Of a stretch of 64,000 bases of DNA, positions 33,125 to 44,439 are shown piece by piece. The position numbers were made by a program, and so were the translations under genes. How positions within the stretch are numbered: the stretch's first letter is position 1; every line of letters begins with the position of its first letter. This DNA comes from Reticulitermes speratus. Lineage: Eukaryota > Arthropoda > Insecta > Blattodea > Rhinotermitidae. The notes under the pieces are model-generated. The model searched no databases and had not been told where the DNA came from. It saw only the letters and a program-made list of their open reading frames with translations. The DNA lies in NCBI GenBank assembly GCA_021186555.1, contig JAJKFL010000005.1, positions 10,567,178-10,631,177 of the forward strand, written 5' to 3'.

Positions 33125-34100
33125 GTGTATTGTAAGTATAATCATCTGTAAGTACAGCACACAGAGAGCATGAAGCTCACTGTGTGTGTGTTTAACGACG
33201 CAGTTAATACAGAGTTGAATACTGGAGTGGCAAGTTGGAAGGAAACATTGGTGGCCTACACAAATGACAAGCCACAATATTCTAGATTCCAATCAGAAAC
33301 AACCCGAATACAAAGCACTACGAAGTAACGCTTAGTAAACCTAAAATTATGACAGGTCTGCGTTAAAAAGGATCTACACTTCTGGCTTCCATAGGAAGCG
33401 ACATGAGATAAACCTGCCAAATTTCGTGACATACCTTCGAGTACAACGTGTTACAGCGCTCTTGATTCTCCACTAATTAAAGTGTGTTCGCTAGGGTATT
33501 ATATTCCCCTGACCATTGTTCCAGTGGAAGCCGTAGACTTCAGTCTGGAGGAGAGAGAAGTGGTTTTGAGACAAGTCACAGATAAGTAGATGCCCTCCTA
33601 GTTGTATGGTCCCTTTCGTTTCATTTTAAAGGCCTTCTCTTATGTGGATATGCATGATTGTTTCTTCATTGCAGATAACTTTACTGTAAACAAATCTAAC
33701 ACTCGGCAATGCGTTTTTCGGTTGTGTCAAGAATATTTCTGTTACTGAAACCAATTACTTGTACTATAAACCGTTTACAATTCCTTTCTCAAACGCCGTA
33801 GGTGACATGAACAGGACTTGAGAAAATTCTGGAGAGAATAAGTAAACGGCAACCAAAGGAGGTCTAGGTCTTTACGAACTGAGGCAGCACAAAACATAGT
33901 TACGTTAAAAAGTTAAAACTTTGTAGATCACAGGAAGCGGGCTGCATTACAGTGATTACAGGATCCACACCAAATTAATGCAGATTATGTGAACAATGTA
34001 GACCTAAAAATTGTACACAGTTCAAGAAAGAGCGCAGAGAAATTTGAAAAGAAAATTAATGCTCTTGAACAAACAGTACTAACAAGAATATTGCAGACTT
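33125..34100. other. No gene recognised
   Basis: Unassigned DNA; small (GT)n near 33182. Confidence 0.45.
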
Positions 34101-34106
34101 ATGTAA

Positions 34107-34410
34107 GGGCATAAGTCATGACCGTGCCATGGCTCAGGCGGTTAGTCGCCGGCCTCTCACCGCGGAGGCCCGGGTTCGTTCCCGGGTCAGTCCATGTGGG
34201 ATTTAAGGTGGATAAAGAGGCGCTGGGACAGGTTTTTCCCCGAGTACTTCGGTTTTCCCATGTCAATTTCATTCCACCGGTGCTCCATTACTCCCAAAAA
34301 CGAAAAAACACTAATCATCTTCGTCACATAGTTGCACAGTAATCCTCGAGGCTGCGTTGCGTCCGTAGCATCTGCTGTGGGGCCCTTCACAAAAAAGGGG
34401 CATACGTCAC
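34107..34410 (+). mobile_element. SINE family C, copy 1
   Basis: tRNA-like head GCCATGGCTCAGGCGGTTAG with CACCGCGGAGGCCCGGGTTC and box B GGTTCGTTCCC. The body has GGTTTTTCCCCGAGTACTTC GG and ends GCATCTGCTGTGGGGCCCTTC plus an A-rich tail. Flanks GGGCATAAGTCAT (from 34107) and GGGCATACGTCAC (from 34398) match at 11 of 13 positions. Confidence 0.9.
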
Positions 34411-34789
34411 TTAAAGAAGGGTTGCCTGCTAGTACTAAATCGGTAGAGGATGAGAAGTGTGAGAGGTTTGCAAACTTCAACGCTATTTTGACTACATGGA
34501 AGAATTATATATGTCAGTTATTGAATGTACGTGGGGTTAACGATGTGCGGCTGACTGAGATACATAACAGCAGAGACACTAGTGCATGAACCTAACGCCT
34601 TTTAGCTTGAGATGGCTATTGAGAAGTTGAAAAGATATCTGTCCTTTTACTAAAAATATTCCAGCTGAATTGAGTCAGTCGGGGGGTACAAGGATACATT
34701 CTGTGATTCATGAAAATATTAATTATACTTAGAAACGAATCTGTTATTTTGCATTTCCTGTGTAGGAATATGAAGAGTAAAGTATACAG

Positions 34790-35210
34790 AACTGTAATTT
34801 TGTGTGCTTTGTGTGGGTGTGGTATCCCACGCTAAGGGATAAATCATAGGCTAAGAGTGTTAGAGAATAGGACATTGAGGAAGATACTTCAGCCTAAGAA
34901 GGAGAAAGTGACAGGAGAAAATTGCGTAATGGAGACCTTCGTAATTTATACTCCACACCAAATATTATTCGGGTGATTAAATTAAGACAAGATGGGCGGA
35001 TCATGTGGCACGTATGGGAGAGAGTGAAAATTAAGCATGAAAGAAAGAAAAAACTTAGAATACCTGTGCGTAGATAATTTGATATTATTATAATGGATCT
35101 TCAAAAAATAGTTTGGCCGTGAATAGACTGGACTGATCTCGCTCAGGGTGCGGACAAGTGGCGGGCTCTTGTGAACACCGTAACCAACTTCCGGTTTCCA
35201 TGAAATGCCG
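34790..35210 (+). pseudogene. LINE family 2 3' end, decayed copy
   Basis: Recognisable pieces: GACATTGAGGAAGATACTTC, AAAGTGACAGGAGAAAATTG, AATTTATACTCCACACC, ATGGGCGGATCATGTGGCAC, GACTGGACTGATCTCGCTCAG and AACTTCCGGTTTCCATGAAA. Together they trace the same tail as 4.1-4.5 kb, and extend further 5'. Frame is lost in many places. Confidence 0.65.
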
Positions 35211-35214
35211 AGAA

Positions 35215-36645
35215 TTTCTTGACTGGATGAGGAACTGTTAGCTTATGACGAAGAATATCCTAGCTAGTAGTCATTTAGTTGCGATATATAACACAGTGTC
35301 CACATAGTTGTAAGGCTGGGCGGGATTACATATGAGTCTAGCAATAAAGTTGTGGTAAGACTTTGTCTTTTATACTTTTTTTCTCTGTTGTGTATAGTAT
35401 TGTTGTTGCGCCAATGGCGAGTTCATATTCCGGTGGAACGTACATACACAGACCCTGTGGGTTATGGTAGAACCCTCTAAAGCACAGCACGCCGGTCTGA
35501 ACTTTGCAAATTTAGAGAAGCCTGCTTTTATTTGTATCAGGGGACAAAAAGCAATTTAAATGAAACATTTTTTCCATAAAACCACTGCTGATCATGCAAC
35601 GAAACAAAAGGCGTTAAAACACAGATTCGATCGGGCGCCCAAAATTTCCGGAACTGTTTGGGCACATACAATTCTTGCTGCATTGAAGAGGAAACTTCAG
35701 ACACAAGTTTCTTCTATTGGGTCGGGGGTTGTGATCCATTCATCTTAAATCAGCAGTATTTTAATATGCCTGTTACACTGTAATTATAATTATTTCTCCT
35801 TTCTTTGCTTAGAACTTCTGATATTTATTTTGTTTACTATTTTGCATTTTTAAAACGAAAGACTTATATCAACATTATTATTCAATCGATACTGACAGAT
35901 GATAACGAATTTTCCCGGAATGCTTATTGATATGGCGTGTTATAAACTTCATCAAACTTTATTTTGAAGGCGTTCTGAACGATAAATCTGGGATAATTTG
36001 GGGTTAAAATAAAAGTCCAATATTGCATGTCAGAGGTTTCTCATTATGTGTTAAGTAATTAACGTATATTGCATATTGTTGTAGAGCTGCTGATTTTAAC
36101 TTGAAAATGAGTTTTCATTGAGCTCCCTACTTTAAACCGTTCCAGAGATATTGTTTTAGAAAAATATGCGCACGAAAAGTGTTTGATGAAGATACAAAAA
36201 TTTCAAAATCGGTATCTCTAAACCTAACACACCAAGAGAACTCAGAATTCATGACAATTAGTTTCCGAACATATTCATAGAGTAAAAAACCATTAGAGAT
36301 TTAAAACGTAAATTGGGTTCTTACAAAAGTACCAGGTGTTTTCCTGTGCTGTTAGACATAAAATCGCCCCATGACAGCTTTTCGTAAATGTCCCATAAAA
36401 ATTGTACTAATTATTTCACATATTGTGATCGTATATAGTCACACTTTTCGGGAAATGTCTATGTATTTGTTGTACGTATTAGGGTATTGAAATGGTATTT
36501 TTGTCAGGTATATCGCTAGTGTATATAGTATTTAGGTATTTAAGAAATCTGAGAAAATGAAGAAAACAAGCACCCGAAATTTTAATTTTAAAACAGTCTG
36601 ATTGTAGCGTCTTTTTGCAAGGAGTTGGGGCTATTTGCCACATCC
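35215..36645. other. No gene recognised
   Basis: AT-rich DNA; frames of up to 62 codons only. Confidence 0.45.
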
Positions 36646-36649
36646 TTAA

Positions 36650-36860
36650 GGAAACAAGCAATCACGAGAAACCAACACATAGGCCTACGCTCAATTTTCT
36701 TCGAATGACTCAACAAATAGTAAGGATGAAAACGCAACTTCCTTCAAGTATCAGAATTTCGAAATACAGAAAGTTTGGCATGTCTCCTGCCGTGGCCACC
36801 GTGCTGGAAAACGTACTTTCTTGGCATATATTCGTAGGGCTCAATATGTAAAACTGGATA
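36650..36860. repeat. Diverged direct repeat, unit 1
   Basis: Shares with 37205-37440, in the same order: CAATCACGAG, GCAACTTCCT, GTATCAGAATTTCGAAATAC, TTTGGCATGTCTCCTGCC. Family unknown. Confidence 0.5.
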
Positions 36861-37204
36861 TGTGTTAATTTAAAGTACACAACGAACCGCAAGGAAGCGT
36901 ATAAATACTATGTCTGACTTCAGATCCGTACAGACAGGTGTTTGCGTGGCGCGGCAACTGTCCCTTGAAAATTTGTGTCATCTATATCACTTTTCGAGAG
37001 AAAGACACCACACTTTTCTCCACGGCTTATATATATTAAATATAGTTGAAACCGACATAAAATTAATGCTACGTTCGTTAACTGATCCCCCAGAATCGCA
37101 GAGGTATCAGAAACACTTTTAACGAAGGAGTGACATGCAGAGTAAGAACGGCCTTCCGATTGACGAAAAAAATGCTCACACTTACCTGGGTTTATCAGAA
37201 ATTA

Positions 37205-37440
37205 TGAACCTTTAACAATCACGAGCAACAAAGACATGCGTTCGCGTTTTGTCGCATAACTAATACAACTGTGGGATGCGTGCGCAACTTCCTCGTAGTG
37301 TCAGACGTTCGAAACACATAAAATGTGGCGTCTCTCCCGGGCGTAGCAATTCTTCTGGAATGGCTTTAATGTTGGAAGCTTTTACGTTTTTTCATCGTGC
37401 CCACAAAGTTGAATTGTTCTGCATTTACCTGCATTATTTT
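37205..37440. repeat. Diverged direct repeat, unit 2
   Basis: CAATCACGAG, GCGCAACTTCCTCGTAGTGT CAG, GTTCGAAACACATAAAATGT, GGCGTCTCTCCCGGGCG. About 550 bp downstream of unit 1. Confidence 0.5.
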
Positions 37441-37649
37441 ACCTACTTTACTTTATAAAGTTAACTTTATTATAAGCCTATTCCTCTACGTCTTTGAGAC
37501 CTTTATTACATTTTGTGCACAGCTATATTTCACTATTTTTAAGTCTAATTAACTTCATTCCTCTTTTCTAAATTTTATATGACAAAGAATAGCTGCATAT
37601 CTCACTAAGTATGAATCTGAGATGAAATATTTTGAATTAATATAATCTA

Positions 37650-37924
37650 CATCCTACATACAATAAAAAGAAGAAAGGCTAACTGGATTGGTCACATCTT
37701 GCGTAGAAACTGCCTTCTGAAACACGTGATTGAAGGAAAGTTAGAAGGAAGGATAGAAATGACGGGACGACGAGGGAGAAGACGTAAGCAGCTACTGGGT
37801 GACCTTAAGGAAAAGAAAAGATACTGGAAATTGAAAGAGGAAGCACTAGATCGCACCCTGTGGAGAACTCGCTTTGGAAGAGGCTACGGACCTGTCGTAA
37901 GACAGACTACAGAATGAATGAATA
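37650..37924 (+). mobile_element. LINE family 1 3' end fragment
   Basis: Carries an intact 72-codon end of ORF2 (37699-37917) with RNCLLKHVIEGKLEGRIEM, GRRGRRRKQLLGDLK and GRGYGPVVRQTTE, then a GAATGAATGAAT tail. Nearly identical to the 8.1-kb copy, so recent, but truncated at the 5' side within the C-terminal domain. Confidence 0.88.
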
Positions 37925-37929
37925 ATTGT

Positions 37930-38730
37930 AGGAATTCTCAACGTAGGCTACTTATGCTACGGTTTTTACTACATTATAATCAGATATACTGACTTCAAGA
38001 AACGAAGTTATAAATAATCTACACTTTGTGTGTGCCATCGGAAACATTGCGCAGTTTCCTTGTAATTGTACTCCCTCCGGATTAGACCGAAACAGTTGTC
38101 ACGTGTAATATAAGCACACTCTTTTCATGCCACCCGAAACTTTAATTTTCACATTCGTCTTTAATGACAAAGCTGCAGCATTCCCTGCACTAAAGGACTC
38201 GCACAATCCTCAGCAGATACATTTTTTTCATGTATCGCTGAATATTTGAAGAAAGTACATCGCATAAAAATATAAAAGTGCTATGATCATAAACGAGCCG
38301 TTTCAATAAAACAGTTGATGATATACGCATTTGCTGTCTCTTCCCATAATACACAAAACAAAAGTATACGAAAGTCAATTTGATTCATTTCATTGCGTTC
38401 AACAACCGAGCGACCCATAGTACACAGCACAGTGTAACAGACATTCAGCAGTAAACGGGTTCGACGCACCCTAAATGGCGACGCGGAGGAATAAGGAAAT
38501 GTCTGTCAGTGATGAACTGTCAATGTCTGCCGTCGAAAACTGACATTCTTGTTCTGGTATGTGACGCTCTGTGGGCTGGGAGAGAGTAACGGGCATGTCG
38601 GAGTAATGTGTCTTACTGATTCAGTCTTCAGGGTAGAAAAATGTACTATGAAAATGAAGGATTAGATGCTGAAGGACCAAGGAATCACGGTTCGTTTTGC
38701 GGCAAGGTCATGGAATGTTCCTCTTCATCG
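37930..38730. other. No gene recognised
   Basis: Unassigned AT-rich DNA. Confidence 0.45.
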
Positions 38731-38734
38731 AACT

Positions 38735-38880
38735 ATAGACTGGCCACGGGGGCTCACGTGGTCTCCTATTCATCGGGTAGTAGGGGCTAGTTTCTCTGGG
38801 TTAAAGCGGCTGGAACGTGAAGCTGATTACTCACCTCCATTCAGTGCATGGTTTAAGAATATGTAGACATGTACTTTTAC
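38735..38880 (+). mobile_element. SINE family B fragment
   Basis: GGTTAAAGCGGCTGGAACGT GAAGCTGATTACTCACC resembles the middle of family B (GGTAGAGCGGCCGGGGCGTG at 44.3 kb). No head or tail. Confidence 0.45.
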
Positions 38881-38947
38881 TCCGCTACATACCTTTGTGG
38901 CATGGTGGTTAATTAAGCACAGAGACAACTTTACCTATACCATGAAG

Positions 38948-39203
38948 ATGGAGAGACGAACATTGATTTCAGGCTTCTGCTGCGATGTTGATGAGATCTG
39001 CGCTCTTCTGGGATATTACGCGGCGTCGTGTGGTAATTGTTGACGGACGTTTCGGGACAACGTATCAGTCCCATCTTCACGGGCCAAGAGTCCGACTCTT
39101 GACCCGTGAAGATGAGACTGATACGTTGTCCCGAAACGTCGGTAAGCAATTACCACACGACGCAGCGTTATATCCCAGAAGAGCGCAGATCTCATGGAGA
39201 GAC
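38948..39203. mobile_element. Hairpin element family G, complete copy with tail on the left
   Basis: Inverted arms of about 100 bp (roughly 38990-39088 and 39091-39194) with landmarks GAGATCTGCGCTCTTCTGGG, GACGTTTCGGGACAACGTAT and AGTCCCATCTTCACGGG. The tail GATTTCAGGCTTCTGCTGCG is at 38965-38984. Direct repeats ATGGAGAGAC at 38948-38957 and 39194-39203 bracket tail plus hairpin. The tail is on the opposite side relative to 19.6 kb, as expected for an insertion in the other orientation. Confidence 0.75.
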
Positions 39204-39204
39204 T

Positions 39205-39690
39205 AGTTCCTTAACAAATGTGGCTAAATTTATAACAGAATACACGGCGTCTCATACCAGAAATCAGTATTTTTCACAGTCACCGTCATGAGGATCTCAA
39301 ATCTCATTTGATATTGTCACTGTTTTCTTTTCGGCTCAGTGCAACTTTAAACGTGATTATCACAGTGAAAGATATAGCCAACTGTCAGTTAGTTGTGGCC
39401 ACTACCCGGTCAGTCAGCAGCTGGCGGGAAGGAAAACACCTCGACATCTCCCCACGACGTAAATACTGTACACTGTATATGGAGCCTGTGGCCTTTCTTG
39501 TCGTCCCTGCTCTGAGAGTGGAATGCACATACTTATAGCACAACTTAAATTTGGTTAGTAACGAAAGTAATACAGAGTTCTGAACTACATCGACGTATCC
39601 TCTATGTAACGGGACTTTCTTAAAAATCAGCCTGCCAGGTTGTGTTATGCTGCCTGAGGACCCATTTGTAAGTTATGTGTTATTATCACC
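39205..39690. other. No gene recognised
   Basis: Unassigned DNA between hairpin element and LINE fragment. Confidence 0.4.
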
Positions 39691-39699
39691 ATCACCTAA

Positions 39700-39975
39700 T
39701 CTTTCTGAATACAGGTCCATAGTCTCTTCTACAGTGAGTCCCCCACAGAGTGTCATCTAATGTTTCTTCTTTCAGTTTCCAGTATCCTCTCGTCTTCTTA
39801 AGGTCATCCAGTAGCTGCTTACGTCTTCTTCCTCGTCTTCTCATCCGTCCTATTTTTCTATCAATAAAGCGTTTTAGAAGGCATTTCCTACGCAACATGT
39901 GACCAATCCTGTTAGCCTTCCTTCATTTTATTGTATTTAGGATATTCCTTTCCTCCTTGACTCCTTGTAATACCA
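39700..39975 (-). pseudogene. LINE family 1 3' end fragment
   Basis: Minus-strand copy of the ORF2 end with KRFIDRKIGRMRRRGRRRKQ and LLDDLKKTRGYWKLKEE. More diverged than the 37.7-kb copy and lacking the tail repeat. Confidence 0.75.
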
Positions 39976-40077
39976 TAAAAATTGCGCAATAATTTAGGCA
40001 GTTAGGTATACCACTTACTATAACCTTCACACGTGCGACCCGCGAACAAGCCTACAGTAACCTTTGTATACCTTCGC

Positions 40078-40078
<1 letters not shown>

Positions 40079-40131
<53 letters not shown>
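40079..40131 (+). repeat. 53-nt poly-A run
   Basis: Uninterrupted A homopolymer followed by ATATAATAAAATAATAA. Could be the tail of a retroposed sequence or an assembly artefact. No SINE or cDNA was recognised immediately upstream. Confidence 0.9.
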
Positions 40132-40134
<3 letters not shown>

Positions 40135-40138
<4 letters not shown>

Positions 40139-40760
40139 AAATAATAAGTTTCGGCGACTCTACCCTAAACGATAGGTTCTTATGAATTCCGTGGAAACAC
40201 TGGTTGAATGCAGATGGTAGTTTTCATGCCGATACAGTTACCGAAGAAACCAGTTCAGTGATTGACTTTATCCCGTTACATTTTCGTAGGTGTCATAAAA
40301 ATTGTATCACAAGCAGCTGGCAAACCACAGATGTTACACCAAGTGAGCAACAGAATTGCATCGACGCAACGATCTACAGTCTCCGTTCTATCAAGAGATG
40401 CTTTCTAGAAAAATACAATACTGAAAGCGTGTTTATCTCAGAAATGTGCTTGCTGAGTCAGTACTTCAAAGTAATATAAGTGCTGTTAGTGAAGCCTTTC
40501 AAATTGTGGCATAGTTCCATTATTTATAAACTATCTTGCACAATGGCCACTCCATTTACGAACGACAGCGGCTTCTGCTGTAACAATACTGGGGATTATT
40601 CCTAGTAAACATTTATAATTCATTCATACAATTTCTTTATTAATATGTCACACATAATATACATTTACAGGATTTGTTTGTATACAGATAGTCTAAGATT
40701 TTATTGTGGTGTATCTGGAATATTTAAACTATTTGGAAGGTGTACACGTTAAATTAAATC
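40135..40760. other. No gene recognised
   Basis: A plus-strand frame at 40204-40479 (91 codons) has no recognisable domain. Confidence 0.4.
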
Positions 40761-40767
40761 CAGGTTT

Positions 40768-41265
40768 GCCATGGCAAAAGCAGCATTCAACAAGTAAAAT
40801 ACTCTTTTCACCAGCAAATTGAACTTAAATTTGAGGAAGAAACTAGTGAAGTGCTACATTTGGAGCATAGCTTTGTATGGTACTGAAACGTGGACACTTC
40901 GGAAGGTTTTGAAATATGTTGCTGGAGAAGGATGGAGCAGATCAGTTGGACTGATCGTGTGAGAAACGAAGTATTACAAAAAGTCGAGGAAGAGAGGAAT
41001 ATGCTACAAACAATAAGAAGGCTAACTGGATGGGTCACACCTTGCGTAGGAACTGCCTTCTGAAACACGTTATTGAAGAAAGGTACAAGGAACGATATAA
41101 GTGACGCGAAGACGTGGAAGGAGACGTAAGCAGCTACTGGATGACCTTAAGGAAAAAAAGGATGCTGGAAATTGCAAGAGGAAGCACTAGATGGCACTCG
41201 GTGGAGAACTCGCTTTGGAAGAGTCTATGGACCTTTCGTAAGACAGATTACAGAATAAATGAATG
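40768..41265 (+). pseudogene. LINE family 1 3' part, frameshifted
   Basis: The longest secondary copy (about 500 bp), starting inside the C-terminal domain at GCCATGGCAAAAGCAGCATT. It passes TGGTACTGAAACGTGGACAC and TTGGACTGATCGTGTGAGAA, and ends GACAGATTACAGAATAAATG. Several indels disrupt the frame, and antisense frames over it are shadows. Confidence 0.8.
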
Positions 41266-41269
41266 TATC

Positions 41270-41750
41270 TGTAAGGTTCACAGTTTTCTCAGACAAGTTT
41301 CTCTTCGCAAGTTCCTTAGTTGCTTTTTCCACCAAGTAAAAATAGGAATTGCATTAGATAATCCGTGGGGATCCTACCGTTGATACTCGAAATAAGTAAT
41401 TCTTTTTCCACTTTTACACTAATCCCAGAAGAAAGTCTGTCCTTAATAAAGGGGATAGCGCAGGATTCTACGCTCAGTGGTGACGATTTCGGTCATCCCA
41501 TCGCGGCAGATCCAGATGGCAAGCATCTTGTCTCACAGGTCAAGGAACGCAATGAACATGTCCGGAAGTGTTTAAAAACAAAACAACTGTCCACCTTCAG
41601 TCATTTGTACCGTTAGTATCTTTTCTGTCGTCGCTACCAAGGCAGCTAAAGACGCCCTTTTTTCAAGAATAATCACAGTTGCGAATAAATAGAAAGAAAG
41701 GAACTAAATTTTTTGCGGAAAACAAAGCGTTTTAGTGATGGAATTGTAAT
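41270..41750. other. No gene recognised
   Basis: Unassigned sequence. Confidence 0.4.
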
Positions 41751-41752
41751 TA

Positions 41753-41965
41753 AGCTGATCCTGGTGGCTCGGCGGTCTAAGGCGTGGTTCTGCGGTCTCT
41801 CGCTTGGAGGGATTGCGGGTTCGAATCCCGCCGGGGTCATGGATGACTGTCTGTTGTGAATATTGGGTGTTGTCAGGTAGAGGTCTCTGTAACGGGCCGA
41901 TCCCTCGTCCAGAGGATTCCTGCTGAGTGTATGTGTCATTGACTGTGATCAAGTGCAATAATAAC
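41753..41965 (+). mobile_element. SINE family A, copy 7 (3'-truncated, diverged)
   Basis: Head CTGATCCTGGTGGCTCGGCG, box B GGTTCGAATCC intact, body to CGTCCAGAGGATTCCTGCTG. It then departs into CCTCTACTCTACAAGGAGTAG, which resembles the family B 3' palindrome. Could be a chimaera of the two families or a decayed end. Confidence 0.8.
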
Positions 41966-41969
41966 CTCT

Positions 41970-43150
41970 ACTCTACAAGGAGTAGGTATAAGAGTTCAGA
42001 CTAAAAAAGAAACGAAGTAAGAAATAAATAAATAATTGTAATTAAAATGATCTAGCAAGCAGAATGTGTCCAATAACTAAAGTTTGTTATTGACAGGTAT
42101 GAAAGGAGAAAATATACAACACTTCTATAAAAATACCTGGCTATGCGATTGTCATGTACTGACCTATAATTTCAGGTCTAACGATTTTGTGCTTTCGTTA
42201 ACTCTAAGGGGTTCAGGGGTCCAGCACCTCTTGTGTTTACATTGGTGAACGTGAGTTTAGCTCCTAGTATAGCGTTTTGTGTTGTGCGTGATTCAGAACG
42301 CATCAGTTCTTCTTGTAACGAGTGAAGTGCATTTTTTTTTAGAAATATTAAATTCGTTGTGTTATGAACAAAGTTTATAAATGAAGCATTTATTAAGACG
42401 CCATTCTAAAAAAAATATTTTGAATATACCACATGAATGCATTTTCAGTGTTATCAATGGAAGCTTTTAACGCACATCCCAGAATTCAGCCTTAATGTAA
42501 TCGAACAAGTTGCATGGCTGAAGAACAGGTGGTGCTCAGTCCTGTCAGAAGACACTATCGTAGGGGGAAAAGAAACGCACTTGTCAGTAAAGATTGACAC
42601 TGAAATTATTTCACTGTTCTGTCAGAGATGCTACAGAATAACGCACAAAGGCCAGAGACAAAAAGAAGACTAATTCTATTGGCATGAGTCAAGCGAGAGA
42701 TGGTCAGTGAAAATGGTAATTGTCACTGAGAGATTTACCCAGACACGTGTTTTGCAATTTCAATGCGATAATATAAGACTGTCCTGAGCTCTTGAATATC
42801 CTCTGAATTTGCCTCTGCTTTTTAACACAAGAGAGTTTAAGGTCGTAAGAGTATTGTGAAGCAAGTATTGTGAAGACCATGTTGTACTGTCGACGGTATG
42901 TCTCTACGCATAAAGCAATGCATTTAATATTATTATAATTTTAATTACTTTTTTGCTGAAGGACATAACAAAAAATTTGTTGGATTAAAGAACAGATGCA
43001 TTTTAAGAATAAATTCGTAATAATTAGAATATTTCACACATAATTTGCCAAATAGTAATCGTTTATTGACGGTCTGCATTGTCATGCAGTGCGTATTTTT
43101 CGTAACAAGTTGTCCGAATAAAATAACTGTTTTACTTTCGTCCGGAATAG
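41970..43150. other. No gene recognised
   Basis: AT-rich DNA; frames below 80 codons. Confidence 0.45.
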
Positions 43151-43159
43151 AATAAGGCG

Positions 43160-43320
43160 CTGATTTTCTTGTTAATGCTGTTGTTTCTGTTGCTGTTATT
43201 GCTGTTGTTGCTAACACTCTTGTCCCTGTGATCTTTCCTGCCGTTGCTACTACTTTTGATGCTGTTGTTACATTTGTTGTTGTTGCTTTGACTTCTGTTG
43301 CTTTTCTCTTTTATGTTGTA
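43160..43320. repeat. Degenerate GTT/GCT triplet region
   Basis: Impure GTTGCTGTT-type triplets over about 160 bp; the Thr/Ala-rich antisense frame is a by-product. Confidence 0.7.
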
Positions 43321-43489
43321 GTAACATCATTGTTGTTTCCTTTGGAGTACAAGTCAAGCCCTTTCTTTCACATATTTAGTCTATCTCAGGCTTTCTAATA
43401 CATGATTTATTAAGCTGAATACAGGACCTTTATTGACACAGAGGAGTGTTTCTGACCCATAACGTTAAATGAAAAGGAATTTGTTTACT

Positions 43490-43838
43490 AATTCATTCAT
43501 TCATTCATTCTCTAGTCTGTCTTACGACAGGTCCGTACTCTCTTCCAAAGCGAGTTCTCCATAGGTTGCGATCTAGTGCTTTCTGTTTCAATTTCCAGTA
43601 TCTTCTCTTTTCCTTAAGGTCATCCAGTAGCTGCTTACGCCTTCTTCCTCGTCATCCCGTCATTTATGTCGTTCCCTCTAACTTTCCTTCAATCACGTGG
43701 TTTAGAAGGCAGTTTCTACGCAAGATGTGACCAATCCAGTTAGCCTTTATTCTTTTTATTGTATGTAGGATATTCCTCTCCTCTTTGACTCACGATCGGT
43801 CCAACTGATCTTCTCCATTCTTCTCTACTGATTACACA
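43490..43838 (-). pseudogene. LINE family 1 3' end fragment
   Basis: Begins with an ATTCATTCATTCATTC tail and GTCTGTCTTACGACAGGTCC, and continues to GATCGGTCCAACTGATCTTC. A deletion removes about 20 bp relative to the 8.4-kb copy before that point. Frame broken. Confidence 0.85.
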
Positions 43839-43839
43839 G

Positions 43840-44140
43840 GCATAAAGCGCGTAAATCTAACCTTAAAATGAGCTGCCGTTGAGCTATGCAGCAATGTTTC
43901 GTTGAAAAGAAATAAAATAAAATTTTGATAATTTTGATATTCCATACGTAGAACACTAATCAACTCAGAGGGCTCAGCTACACGACAGTTAGTTTCTCCA
44001 TATGACAAAGGAATATAAGATATTTATTTAGAAAACTAAAATCAAATTCAGTTTCCATGTTTTCTGTGCGATTTGACGAGGAATGAAATATGTCGTAATG
44101 GAGTTTCTTGTTACAATGCTACGTGTATGTATTGTGTATG
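43840..44140. other. No gene recognised
   Basis: About 300 bp of unassigned AT-rich DNA. Confidence 0.4.
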
Positions 44141-44435
44141 AATTGTTGATGGGGCCGGGATAGCGTAGTCGGTATAACGACTTGCTACGGGCTGGACGGT
44201 CCGGGGATCGAATCCCGGTGGGGGCGAGATTTTTCGCGTACGTCCAGACCGGCCCTGGGGCCTACCCAGCCTCCTATACAATGGGTACCGGGTCTTTCCC
44301 GGGGGTAGAGCGGCCGGGGCGTGGTGCTGACCACCCACCCCCAACTAGAGCCGGGGTCAAGAACAAGTAGAGCTATACCTCTACTCCCCCTTTGGGCCTT
44401 CATGGCCTGTTATAGGGAGAAAAAAAAATTGTTGA
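44141..44435 (+). mobile_element. SINE family B, best-preserved copy
   Basis: tRNA-like head GGCCGGGATAGCGTAGTCGG with TATAACGACTTGCTACGGGC and box B-like GATCGAATCCCGG. The body contains CGTCCAGACCGGCCCTGGGG and CCGGGTCTTTCCCGGGGGTA; the 3' palindrome is GTAGAGCTATACCTCTAC. A poly-A tail follows. Direct repeats AATTGTTGA at 44141-44149 and 44427-44435. Confidence 0.9.
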
Positions 44436-44439
44436 CAAA

